The notes under the pieces were generated by a model, which did not search any database, was not told the origin of the DNA, and saw only the letters and a program-made list of their open reading frames with translations. From Nonomuraea dietziae (lineage in GTDB: Bacteria > Actinomycetota > Actinomycetes > Streptosporangiales > Streptosporangiaceae): a stretch of DNA of 64,000 nucleotides. The stretch is from contig NZ_JACIBV010000002.1 in assembly GCF_014195505.1 (NCBI RefSeq), positions 558,001-622,000 of the forward strand. The letters are read 5' to 3'. Each line of letters starts with the position of its first letter. The first letter of the stretch is position 1. Positions 32,989 through 41,559 of this stretch are shown piece by piece. The position numbers were made by a program, and so were the translations under genes.

Positions 32989-34359
32989 ATGACGGACGAC
33001 CAGCTCAGCCTTGGCACAGCGGCGGCACGGAACCTGGCGACGACGACCAAGTCGGTGCCGCAGATGCAGGAGATCACCTCGCGGCACCTGCTGCGGGTCC
33101 TGCCGTGGGTCCAGGCGATCGGCGGGGTCTATCGGGTCAACCGCCGGCTCACGTACGCGCTGGGCGACGGGCGGGTGACCTTCACCTCGACGGGCGCGGA
33201 TGTGCGGGTCATCCCCGGCGAGCTGGCCGAGCTGCCCGCGCTGCGCGGGTTCGAGGACCAGGACGCGCTGGCCGCGCTGTCGAGCCGTTTCTCCCAGCGG
33301 GAGGTGGCCCAGGGTGAGGTGATCGTCGAGGCGGGGCGGCCGCGCGACGAGGTGGTGCTCATCGCGCACGGCAAGGTGGCCAAGGTGGCGCAGGGCGCCT
33401 ATGACAACGAGAGCGTGCTGGGGGTGCTCGCCGACGGCGACTACCTGGGCGAGCAGGTTCTGCTGGGGCAGGACGGCGAGTGGGAGTACTCGGCCAGGGC
33501 GGTGACGGCCTGCACGGTGCTGACGATGCCCGCGCACGCCTTCCGGGAGGTGGTCAACTCCTCCGCGTCGTTGCGGGCGCACCTCGACAGCGCCTCGAGC
33601 CCCGCCGACCGGGCGCAGAACGATCACGGCGAGGCCGCGATCGCGCTGGCCGCCGGCCATGTGGGTGAGGCCAGGCTGCCAGGCACGTTCGTCGACTACG
33701 AGCTGAGGCCGCGGCAGTACGAGCTGAGCGTGGCCCAGACGATCCTGCGTGTCCACTCCAGGGTCGCCGATCTCTACAACGAGCCGATGAACCAGACCGA
33801 GCAGCAGCTGCGTCTGACGATCGAGGCGCTGAGGGAGCGGCAGGAGGACGAGCTGGTCAACAACAGGGAGTTCGGCCTGCTGCACAACGCCGACCTGAAG
33901 CAGCGCATCCATACCCGCTCGGGCCCTCCGACCCCCGACGACCTCGACGAGCTGCTGGCCAAGGTGTGGAAGGATCCCGCGGTCATCCTGGCGCACCCGA
34001 AGGCGATCGCGGCCTTCGCCCGCGAGTGCAACGCCAGGGGTCTCTACCCGTCCAACACCGAGTACGGCGGGCAGAGCGTGCCTGCCTGGCGGGGCATCCC
34101 CGTGCTGCCCTGCAACAAGATCCCGGTCAGCGACAAGGGCGTCACCTCGATGATGGCGATGCGTCTGGGCGAGGCCAACCAGGGTGTGATCGGCCTGAAC
34201 CGCGTCGGCCTGCCCGACGAGTACCAGCCGGGTCTGTCGGTGCGCTTCATGGGCATCAACGACCAGGCGGTCATCTCCTACCTGGTGACCACCTACTACT
34301 CGGCCGCGGTGCTCGTGCCGGACGCGCTGGGCATCCTGGAAAGCGTCGAAGTCGGTTGA
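32989..34359 (+). CDS. Family 2B encapsulin shell protein 1 with cNMP-binding-like insert
   Basis: A 456-residue HK97-fold shell protein of encapsulin family 2B, often misannotated as Crp/Fnr regulator. The HK97 N-arm and P-domain start are at residues 15-80 (RNLATTTKSVPQMQEITSRH, TYALGDGRVTFTSTGADV). Residues about 85-200 are an inserted cyclic-nucleotide-binding-like domain with GDYLGEQVLL as the phosphate-cassette region (GE at 154-155). The A-domain follows (LPGTFVDYELRPRQYELSVA to the C-terminal SAAVLVPDALGILESVEVG). The ATG at 32989 fits its paralogue; an ATG at 32977 is possible. Its TGA overlaps the next ATG by one base. Confidence 0.9.
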   Translation: MTDDQLSLGTAAARNLATTTKSVPQMQEITSRHLLRVLPWVQAIGGVYRVNRRLTYALGDGRVTFTSTGADVRVIPGELAELPALRGFEDQDALAALSSRFSQREVAQGEVIVEAGRPRDEVVLIAHGKVAKVAQGAYDNESVLGVLADGDYLGEQVLLGQDGEWEYSARAVTACTVLTMPAHAFREVVNSSASLRAHLDSASSPADRAQNDHGEAAIALAAGHVGEARLPGTFVDYELRPRQYELSVAQTILRVHSRVADLYNEPMNQTEQQLRLTIEALRERQEDELVNNREFGLLHNADLKQRIHTRSGPPTPDDLDELLAKVWKDPAVILAHPKAIAAFARECNARGLYPSNTEYGGQSVPAWRGIPVLPCNKIPVSDKGVTSMMAMRLGEANQGVIGLNRVGLPDEYQPGLSVRFMGINDQAVISYLVTTYYSAAVLVPDALGILESVEVG

Positions 34360-36485
34360 TGGGCCCCTTCGAGCTCCCCGACTTCTACCTCCCGTATCCG
34401 GCCAGGCTCAACCCGCACGTCGAGAGCGCCCGTGTCCACACCAAGGAGTGGGCGCGGGAGATGGGCATGCTGGACGACCCGGAGATCTGGGAGGAGCGCA
34501 GGTTCGACGGCATGGACTACGGGCTGCTGTGCGCCTACACCCATCCCGAGTGCGACGCCGCCGAACTCGACCTGGTCACCGACTGGTACGTCTGGGTCTT
34601 CTACTTCGACGACCACTTCCTCGAGACGTTCAAGCGGACCCGCGACGTGGTGGGCGGCCAGGCCTATCTCGACAGGCTCGACCTGTTCATGACCGACGAT
34701 CCGCCCGAGCCGGTCAATGCGGTGGAGCGCGGGCTGAAGGATCTGTGGGCCCGTACGGTTCCCGGCATGTCGCGGCTGTGGCGCGAGCGGTTCACCAGGA
34801 CCACCCACGAGCTGATGCAGGAGTCGATGTGGGAGCTGTTCCACATCGAGGACGGCCAGGTGTCCAATCCGATCGAGTACATCGAGGAGCGGCGCAAGGT
34901 CGGCGGCGCTCCGTGGTCGGCCTGCCTGGTGGAGCACGCCGTGGGGGTGGAGGTGCCGGAGAGGGTGGTCGGCAGCCGCCCGATCAGGGTGCTGACGGAG
35001 ACCTTCGCCGACGCGGTGCACCTGCGCAACGACCTGTTCTCCTACCAGCGGGAGGTGGAGGAGGAGGGCGAGCTGTCCAACTGCGTGCTGGTCGTGGAGC
35101 GCTTCCTCGGCTGCGACACCCAGAAGGCGGCCGAGATCACCAACGATCTGCTGACCTCGCGCCTGCACGTCTTCGAGCACACGACCTTCACCGAGCTGCC
35201 CGTGCTGTTCGTGGAGTACGCGCTGCCGCCGCACGAGCAGGAGGCGGTGCTGCGCTACGCGCGGGGCCTGCAGGACTGGCAGTCGGGTGGGCACGAGTGG
35301 CACATGCGCTCCAACCGCTACATGAACGGCGGCGGGCGCACGGGCTTCCACGTCTCGCCCCGGCATGTCATGGGTCCCGGCGGGCTGCGTAACCACGCCC
35401 ACGTCCCGCACCGGAAGGTGGGCCACCTGCCGCTGCCGGAGATCTTCATGCCGTTCCAGGTGCGGGAGAACCCGCACCTGGCCGAGGCGCGCAGGGCGAC
35501 TCTCGACTACGCGGAGGCGATGGGCTTCTACACGATGGTGTGGGACAGGGACAGCCATGACGGCTACGACCTGGCGCTGTGCGCGGCCGGCATCGACCCC
35601 GACGCGAGCCTGGAGGAGCTCGTCCTGGCCACCGACTGGCTGAGCTGGGGCACCTACGGCGACGACTACCTGCCGGTGGTCTTCGGCCGCTCCCGCGACT
35701 TCCTGGGGGCCAAGGCGTTCAACCGCCGCCTGTCGGAGTTCATGCCGCTCGATCTGGTCGTGACCGCCGTCGCGGCCAACCCCGTGGAACGCGGCCTGGC
35801 CGACCTGTGGCTCCGTACGGCGGGGCCGATGTCGGCCGAGGGCAGGGCCGAGTTCAGGGCGGGGGTGGAGGCGATGACCGCCAGCTGGGTCTGGGAGCTG
35901 GCCAACCACATCCAGAACAGGGTCCCCGATCCCGTCGACTACGTGGAGATGCGGCGCAAGACGTTCGGTTCGGACATGACGATGGCTCTGGCACGGCTGG
36001 CGCCCGGGCGGACGATCCCCTCCGAGGTGTGGGGGTCGCGGCCGATGACGGCGATGGTCGCCGCGGCCAACGACTACTGCTGCATGCTCAACGACCTGTT
36101 CTCCTACCAGAAGGAGATCGAGTACGAGGGCGAGCTGCACAACATGGTGCTGGTCGTGCAGACGTTCTTCGACTGTGACCTGCCGAGGGCGGCCGAGCTG
36201 GTCGGCTCGCTGATGACGGCCAGGATGCGGCAGTTCCAGAAGGTGGCGGAGCTCGACCTGCCCGCCCTGCTCGACGACATGGACGCCGACGCGCGGCTGC
36301 GCGCGTCGGTGGCCGACTACGTCGCCGAGCTGGGCGACTGGATGGCCGCCATCCTGCGCTGGCACAGGGAGTGCAGGCGTTATGACGAGGCGACGCTGAA
36401 GGGCGCCCGCTGGGTGCCCGGCCCGACGGGGCTCGGCACCGCCGGCACGAGGATCGGCACGCTGCTCGGGAGGACCGCCTCGTGA
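34359..36485 (+). CDS. geoA: Germacradienol/geosmin synthase
   Basis: A 708-residue bifunctional terpene synthase that turns farnesyl diphosphate into germacradienol and then geosmin. The N-terminal cyclase domain has the acidic motif DDHFLE (84-89), the NSE motif NDLFSYQRE (224-232) and RY at 320-321. The C-terminal domain, which converts germacradienol to geosmin, has DDYLP (435-439) and NDLFSYQKE (578-586). The length is usual, and there is no N-terminal extension. The start overlaps the preceding stop (TGATG) and its own stop overlaps the next GTG, so it is translated together with both shell proteins and is the likely cargo. Confidence 0.95.
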   Translation: MGPFELPDFYLPYPARLNPHVESARVHTKEWAREMGMLDDPEIWEERRFDGMDYGLLCAYTHPECDAAELDLVTDWYVWVFYFDDHFLETFKRTRDVVGGQAYLDRLDLFMTDDPPEPVNAVERGLKDLWARTVPGMSRLWRERFTRTTHELMQESMWELFHIEDGQVSNPIEYIEERRKVGGAPWSACLVEHAVGVEVPERVVGSRPIRVLTETFADAVHLRNDLFSYQREVEEEGELSNCVLVVERFLGCDTQKAAEITNDLLTSRLHVFEHTTFTELPVLFVEYALPPHEQEAVLRYARGLQDWQSGGHEWHMRSNRYMNGGGRTGFHVSPRHVMGPGGLRNHAHVPHRKVGHLPLPEIFMPFQVRENPHLAEARRATLDYAEAMGFYTMVWDRDSHDGYDLALCAAGIDPDASLEELVLATDWLSWGTYGDDYLPVVFGRSRDFLGAKAFNRRLSEFMPLDLVVTAVAANPVERGLADLWLRTAGPMSAEGRAEFRAGVEAMTASWVWELANHIQNRVPDPVDYVEMRRKTFGSDMTMALARLAPGRTIPSEVWGSRPMTAMVAAANDYCCMLNDLFSYQKEIEYEGELHNMVLVVQTFFDCDLPRAAELVGSLMTARMRQFQKVAELDLPALLDDMDADARLRASVADYVAELGDWMAAILRWHRECRRYDEATLKGARWVPGPTGLGTAGTRIGTLLGRTAS

Positions 36486-37837
36486 CCGCGCTGAGCCTGA
36501 GCACGGCGGCCGCCAGGAATCTGGCGACCACCACCAAGTCCGTGCCGTTCATGCAGGAGATCACCCCTCGGCATCTGCTGCGGGTGCTGCCGTGGGTGGA
36601 GGTGACAGGTGGCGCCTACCGCGTCAACCGGCGCCTCACCTACCAGGTCGGCGACGGCAGGGTGAGCTTCACCTCGACGGGCGCCGACGTCAGGGTGATC
36701 CCGGGTGAGTTGTGCGAGCTGCCCGCGCTGCGGGGCTTCGACGACGCCGAGGCGCTGGCGGAGCTCGCCGGGCTGTTCGAGCAGCGCGAGTACGAGCCGG
36801 ACCAGGTCGTCGCCGAGCAGGGCCGTCCCGTCGAGGAGGTGCTGCTGGTCGCGCACGGCAAGCTGGAGAAGTCGGCGCGCGGCGCCTACGACGGCTCGGC
36901 CGGGCTCGGGCGGCTGGCCGACGGCGACCACGTGGGTGACGCGCTGCTGACCGGCGCCTCCCCCTCGTGGGCGTTCACCGTCCGGGCCCTCACCGCCTGC
37001 ACCGTCCTGGCGTTGCCTGCGCCTGCCCTGCGGGCGCTGCTGGACCGCTCCCCCGCCCTGCGTGCCCATCTGACGCCTTCGGCAGCGCCGAAGCCGCAGA
37101 ACAGGTACGGCGAGGCGGAGGTGGCGCTGGCGGCGGGTCACGTGGGCGAGGCCAGGCTGCCCGGCACGTTCGTCGACTACGACCTGTCGCCGCGCGTGTA
37201 CGAGCTGAGCGTGGCTCAGACGATCCTGCGGGTGCACACCAGGGTCGCCGACCTCTACAGCGACCCGATGGACCAGGTGGAGCAGCAGCTGCGGCTGACC
37301 GTCCACGCCCTGCGCGAGAGGCAGGAGCACGAGCTGGTCAACAACAGGGAGTTCGGCCTGCTGCACAACGCCGATCTCAGGCAGCGCGTCCACACCCGTT
37401 CGGGGCCTCCCACCCCTGACGACCTGGACGAGCTGCTGTCCAGACGCAGGAAGACGCACTGCTTGCTGGCCCATCCCCTGGCGATCGCCGCGTTCGGCCG
37501 CGAGTGCAACGCACGAGGGCTCTATCCGGCGGTGACCGAGGTGCAGGGGGGCAGGGTGATCGCCTGGCGGGGCGTGCCGCTGCTACCGTGCGACAAGATC
37601 CCGGTCTCCGGAAGGGGGCTGACCTCGATCATGGCCATGCGCCTGGGTCAGGACGACCAAGGGGTGATCGGGTTGCGTCGCACGGGGCTGTCCGACGAGC
37701 GCGAGCCGGGCCTGTCGGTGCGCTTCACCGGGATCTCCGACCAGGCGATCATCTCCTACCTGGTCACCGCCTACCATTCGGCGGCCGTCCTGGTCCCCGA
37801 CGCGCTCGGGCTGCTGGAGAGCGTCGAGGTGGGCTAG
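36482..37837 (+). CDS. Family 2B encapsulin shell protein 2 with cNMP-binding-like insert
   Basis: A 451-residue paralogue of the shell protein upstream, clearly similar along its whole length. The HK97 segments match (RNLATTTKSVPFMQEITPRH; GTFVDYDLSPRVYELSVAQT; final AVLVPDALGLLESVEVG). The inserted cyclic-nucleotide-like domain (residues about 84-195) is more diverged, with GD (152-153) where the first shell has GE. The GTG start overlaps the synthase TGA (GTGA). Two different shell genes around one cargo gene suggest a mixed two-component shell. Confidence 0.9.
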   Translation: MTALSLSTAAARNLATTTKSVPFMQEITPRHLLRVLPWVEVTGGAYRVNRRLTYQVGDGRVSFTSTGADVRVIPGELCELPALRGFDDAEALAELAGLFEQREYEPDQVVAEQGRPVEEVLLVAHGKLEKSARGAYDGSAGLGRLADGDHVGDALLTGASPSWAFTVRALTACTVLALPAPALRALLDRSPALRAHLTPSAAPKPQNRYGEAEVALAAGHVGEARLPGTFVDYDLSPRVYELSVAQTILRVHTRVADLYSDPMDQVEQQLRLTVHALRERQEHELVNNREFGLLHNADLRQRVHTRSGPPTPDDLDELLSRRRKTHCLLAHPLAIAAFGRECNARGLYPAVTEVQGGRVIAWRGVPLLPCDKIPVSGRGLTSIMAMRLGQDDQGVIGLRRTGLSDEREPGLSVRFTGISDQAIISYLVTAYHSAAVLVPDALGLLESVEVG

Positions 37838-37906
37838 CCGCAGGACCAGCGGCCCCTGAGCTCCTCCGCCGGGGGCCGCGAGAGACGGTGGGCGACAGAG
37901 CCCGCA

Positions 37907-37937
37907 GGGAGGGCGCGAGCGCACGCCGCGCCCTCCC
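37907..37937 (+). terminator. Terminator of the encapsulin-geosmin operon
   Basis: A perfect 11-bp stem GGGAGGGCGCG / CGCGCCCTCCC with a 9-base loop, 70 bases after the last stop codon. Confidence 0.7.
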
Positions 37938-38000
37938 CCGTGGCGTGAGAGGCGTCGCCGACCAGGATCTGTTCCATCGGCGAGGGCCATGCCCACGCAG

Positions 38001-38136
38001 CCGACAGCGCGGGAGATGGTGACCGACAGCCCGCTCGGCCCGATGGACCCAACCCCATAACCGACAGCACGAGAGGCGGCGACCGACAGCCCGCTCGGCT
38101 CCCGTCCACGTAGCCGACAGCGCGGGAGTGGTCTCC
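38001..38136 (+). repeat. 60-bp imperfect tandem repeat (CCGACAGC type)
   Basis: Units start with CCGACAGC at 38001, 38061 and 38114, each of the first two followed by a second GACCGACAGCCCGCTCGGC block. They lie in the 770-base gap 37838-38606, where I see no gene: the open frames there have poor codon bias and no ribosome sites. The part 38137-38600 shows no other clear structure. Confidence 0.75.
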
Positions 38137-38606
38137 TCCCTCGGAGGCGGTCACGGTGGAGGGGCCTCGCCCACGGCCTCGTGCTGCCGTGCGCTCAGGC
38201 GAGCGGCTTGTCGAGCTGGTGGTGGTCTCGCCGATCTCGCTGCACCTCAGTCGCAGGGGCCGGCCCCGGCAGCGGGTAGGCCACGGCGACGGGCGTGCCG
38301 CTGTCCCAAGATCTTCAGCACCAACGCCCTGGCGGCGGCAGGAGAGGTGGGCCGTGGCGACGCCGAGCCTTTGACCGGCACGTGGGGCGGTCTGGAGCGC
38401 CGTCTGGCCGAGCGCCCTTGAGCCGTCCCGTCAGGAGGTTCGGTGGTGGCCGACGTCGTGTTCCGCGTGGGCGCGTTGACGGCTTCCGGCTTGCGGCTGA
38501 TGCCGGCCGGGGGCGCGTGTGGTGTCGGCGCGACGGGCTGCCCGGGCGCCGCGCGCCGAAGGTACGCCGCTCCCGGAGCTCGGGGTGTGGCCTGGCCGGC
38601 CCTGAC

Positions 38607-38647
38607 GTCGAAAGGGCCGCTCCCCTCTCGGGAGGCGGCCCTTTCGA
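38607..38647. terminator. Strong terminator after arc
   Basis: GTCGAAAGGGCCGCTCCC pairs with GGGAGGCGGCCCTTTCGAC (one bulged G) around a 5-base loop, 10 bases beyond the arc stop. The A- and T-runs within the stem make it usable in both directions. Confidence 0.85.
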
Positions 38648-38656
38648 CCAGAAGGA

Positions 38657-40420
38657 CTACAGGTACTGGCCGGTGTTCGCGACGGTGTCGATCGAACGCC
38701 CTGCCTCGGTGCCCGTCTTGCCGGAGACCAGCGTGCGGATGTAGACGATCCGCTCGCCCTTCTTGCCGGAGATGCGGGCCCAGTCATCGGGGTTGGTGGT
38801 GTTGGGCAGGTCCTCGTTCTCGGAGAACTCGTCCACGCAGGCAGCCAGCAGGTGCTGCACCCGCAGGCCCTTCTGCCCGGTCTCGAGGAACTGCTTGATG
38901 GCCATCTTCTTGCCCCGGTCGACGATGTTCTGGATCATCGCGCCGGAGTTGAAGTCCTTGAAGTAGAGGACTTCCTTGTCGCCGTTGGCGTAGGTCACCT
39001 CGAGGAAGCGGTTCTCTTCGCTCTCGGAGTACATGCGCTCGACGACGCTCTGGATCATGCCGTGGATGGTCGACTCGCGGGAGTCGGAGTGCTCCGAGAG
39101 GTCATCGGGGTGCAGCGGGAGCTCGGAGATGAGGTACTTGGAGAAGATGTCCTTCGCCGCCTCGGCGTCGGGCCGCTCGATCTTGATCTTGACGTCCAGG
39201 CGGCCGGGCCGCAGGATCGCCGGGTCGATCATGTCCTCGCGGTTGGAGGCGCCGATGACGATGACGTTCTCCAGGCCCTCAACGCCGTCGATCTCCGACA
39301 GCAGCTGCGGGACGATGGTGTTCTCGACGTCGGAGGAGACGCCGGAGCCTCGGGTACGGAAGATCGAGTCCATCTCGTCGAAGAACACGATCACCGGGGT
39401 GCCCTCTGAGGCCTTCTCACGCGCTCGCTGGAAAACCAGGCGGATGTGCCGCTCGGTCTCGCCGACGTACTTGTTGAGAAGCTCGGGGCCCTTGATGTTG
39501 AGGAAGAAGCTCTTGCCCGACTGCCCTGTCTTCTCCGCGACCTGCTTGGCCAGGGAGTTGGCGACGGCCTTGGCGATGAGCGTCTTGCCGCAACCGGGCG
39601 GGCCGTACAGCAGCACACCCTTGGGCGGACGGAGCTTGTGCTCGCGGAACAGGTCGGCGTGCAGGTAGGGCAGCTCGATGGCGTCCCTGATCTGCTCGAT
39701 CTGCCGCATGAGGCCACCGATCTCCTCGTAGGAGATGTCGGGGACCTCTTCGAGCACGAGCTCTTCGACTTCGGACTTGGGGATGCGCTCGTAGACGTAG
39801 CCGGAGCGGGACTCCAGCAGGAGTGAGTCGCCCGCGCGGATCGGCTGTCCGACCAGCGACTCCGCCAGGCGCACGACGCGCTCCTCGTCGGCGTGGGAGA
39901 TGACCAGGGCGCGCTGCCCGTCTTCGAGCAGCTCCTTGAGCATCACGATCTCGCCGACCTCTTCGTAGCCGAGCGCCTCGACCACGTTGAGCGCCTCGTT
40001 GAGCATGACCTCCTGGCCACGCCTGAGTGCTTCGACGTCGACCGCGGGACTGACGTTGACCCGCAGTTTGCGGCCTCCGGTGAAGACCTCCACCGTGCCG
40101 TCTTCCCTGGCCTCGAGGAAGACGCCGAAGCCGGATGGCGGCTGGGCCAGCCGGTCGACTTCCTCCTTGAGGGCGACGATCTGGTCTCTGGCCTCCTTGA
40201 GTGTGGCGACCAGCCGTTCGTTCTGGCTGGTGACCGCCGCAAGGTTGGCCTGCGCCTCATGGAGACGCTCTTCGAGGACTCTGGCCTGACGGGGTGACTC
40301 GGCCAGCTTCCGCCTCAGCGCGGTGATCTCCTCCTGCAGGAAGGAGACCTGTGTTGAAAGATCAGCGACCTCCCGTTCGCGCTGCGCGGCTCGAGCCTCA
40401 GCATCATCGCGAGCTGCCAC
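38657..40420 (-). CDS. arc: Proteasome-activating AAA ATPase Arc (Mpa)
   Basis: A 587-residue ring ATPase that captures Pup with its N-terminal coiled coil (residues about 5-92), threads the substrate and feeds it to the 20S core. Two OB domains follow (about 95-225), then the AAA domain with Walker A GPPGCGKT (273-280), Walker B VIVFFDEMD (343-351) and the arginine finger region RPGRLDVKIKIERPD. It ends GQYL, the docking tail for the PrcA ring. GTG start with AAGGAGG upstream. Upstream, 40421-40624 is a relatively AT-rich presumed promoter region. Confidence 0.97.
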   Translation of the reverse strand: MAARDDAEARAAQREREVADLSTQVSFLQEEITALRRKLAESPRQARVLEERLHEAQANLAAVTSQNERLVATLKEARDQIVALKEEVDRLAQPPSGFGVFLEAREDGTVEVFTGGRKLRVNVSPAVDVEALRRGQEVMLNEALNVVEALGYEEVGEIVMLKELLEDGQRALVISHADEERVVRLAESLVGQPIRAGDSLLLESRSGYVYERIPKSEVEELVLEEVPDISYEEIGGLMRQIEQIRDAIELPYLHADLFREHKLRPPKGVLLYGPPGCGKTLIAKAVANSLAKQVAEKTGQSGKSFFLNIKGPELLNKYVGETERHIRLVFQRAREKASEGTPVIVFFDEMDSIFRTRGSGVSSDVENTIVPQLLSEIDGVEGLENVIVIGASNREDMIDPAILRPGRLDVKIKIERPDAEAAKDIFSKYLISELPLHPDDLSEHSDSRESTIHGMIQSVVERMYSESEENRFLEVTYANGDKEVLYFKDFNSGAMIQNIVDRGKKMAIKQFLETGQKGLRVQHLLAACVDEFSENEDLPNTTNPDDWARISGKKGERIVYIRTLVSGKTGTEAGRSIDTVANTGQYL

Positions 40421-40624
40421 GCCCCGTCACCTCCTTCCCAGTCGAGGGCGACTACTAAGGACCTTACCTATCTCGGGCCCCTCCGTAACCTGGCCGGGCA
40501 GTGTTCGTCGAGTGACATTCAGTATTCGGCTATTTATCCCTATTGCAGCGTTTAGTACATGCAGCATATGAACACGGCGATCTGTTCCCGTGTCACGCAC
40601 CAAGGCACCGCCGTGGCCAAATTG

Positions 40625-41473
40625 TCATAGTTCTTCGGTGGTTCCCTTCGGTCGTCTGCGCCTTGGCGGGGGCGTGACGCCGTCCGCCATGCGGCGGGCG
40701 CTGACGAGGAACCCGGTGTGCCCGATCATCCGGTGGTCAGGCCGTACGGCGAGTCCCTCGACATGCCAGTCGCGAACCAGGGTCTCCCACGCGTGGGGCT
40801 CGGTGAAACTCCCATGCTCGCGAAGGGCCTCGACAGTCTTGGACATCTGCGTGGTCGTGGCCACGTAGACGCAGATCACGCCGCCAGGCGTGAGAGCCTT
40901 GGCGGCCGACTCGACACACTCCCACGGGGCCAGCATGTCGAGGATGATCCGGTCGACGTCGCCCTCGTCGATGGAGTCGTTCAGGTCGCCGACGACCAGG
41001 CGCCAGCTGTCCATCTCCCCGCCGAAGAACTTCTCGACGTTCTTCTTGGCGACGTCGGCGAACTCCTGGCGCCGCTCGTAGGAGATGACCTTGCCCTCGG
41101 CGCCCACCGCGCGCAGCAGGAAGCAGGTCAGCGCGCCCGAGCCGACCCCCGCCTCGATGACGCGGGCGCCGGGGAAGATGTCGGCCATGCCGACGATCTG
41201 GGCGGCGTCCTTGGGGTAGATCACGGCCGCGCCGCGCGGCATCGACAGCGTGTAGTCCTGCAGCAGGTGCCTGAAGGCGAGGTACTGCGTGCCGTTGGCC
41301 GAGCGGACCACCGAGCCCTCGGGCTGGCCGATCAGGTCGCTGTGCGGGATCGCGCCCTTGTGCGTGTGGAAGACCCCGTCCTCCTTCAGCGTGATCGTGT
41401 GACGCTTGTTCTTGGGGTCGGTGAGCTGCACCTGATCCCCCACCTGGAACGGCCCGTGCCTGCGAAAACCCAT
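40625..41473 (-). CDS. trmI: tRNA (adenine-58-N1)-methyltransferase TrmI
   Basis: A 282-residue SAM-dependent methyltransferase that makes m1A58 in tRNA. The N-terminal beta domain (GPFQVGDQVQLTDPKNKRHT) precedes the Rossmann fold with the SAM motif VIEAGVGSGALTCFLLRAVG and the ILDMLAPWE motif. The C-terminal tail is basic (PPPRRRRPKG). It is the gene upstream of arc in most actinobacteria. The ATG at 41473 has no ribosome site but a TANNNT box; the longer frame to 41569 runs across the divergent promoter. Confidence 0.95.
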   Translation of the reverse strand: MGFRRHGPFQVGDQVQLTDPKNKRHTITLKEDGVFHTHKGAIPHSDLIGQPEGSVVRSANGTQYLAFRHLLQDYTLSMPRGAAVIYPKDAAQIVGMADIFPGARVIEAGVGSGALTCFLLRAVGAEGKVISYERRQEFADVAKKNVEKFFGGEMDSWRLVVGDLNDSIDEGDVDRIILDMLAPWECVESAAKALTPGGVICVYVATTTQMSKTVEALREHGSFTEPHAWETLVRDWHVEGLAVRPDHRMIGHTGFLVSARRMADGVTPPPRRRRPKGTTEEL

Positions 41474-41480
41474 GGAGATG

Positions 41481-41486
41481 AGGATA
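41481..41486 (-). promoter_or_regulatory. TANNNT -10 box of trmI
   Basis: On the minus strand TATCCT ends 7 bases before the trmI ATG, without a Shine-Dalgarno sequence. Confidence 0.5.
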
Positions 41487-41547
41487 GGGCGAATCGCACA
41501 CTCGAACGGCCCGTCACAACCCCCTGTATTCGGGTCCCTCTGGACCG

Positions 41548-41553
41548 TAACAT
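41548..41553 (+). promoter_or_regulatory. TANNNT -10 box of LAL regulator 1
   Basis: TAACAT ends 6 bases before the GTG of the LuxR regulator; no ribosome site. It is back to back with the trmI promoter, 61 bases away. Confidence 0.5.
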
Positions 41554-41559
41554 CGCCAC

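Noticed and set aside
32989..37837. Crp/Fnr transcription factors flanking the terpene gene
   Set aside because: Both proteins have a cyclic-nucleotide-binding-like insert but no helix-turn-helix; the flanking segments match HK97-fold encapsulin shells.
38128..38744. Small open frames in the encapsulin-arc gap
   Set aside because: They overlap one another, lack ribosome sites and typical codon use, and run into the arc terminator.
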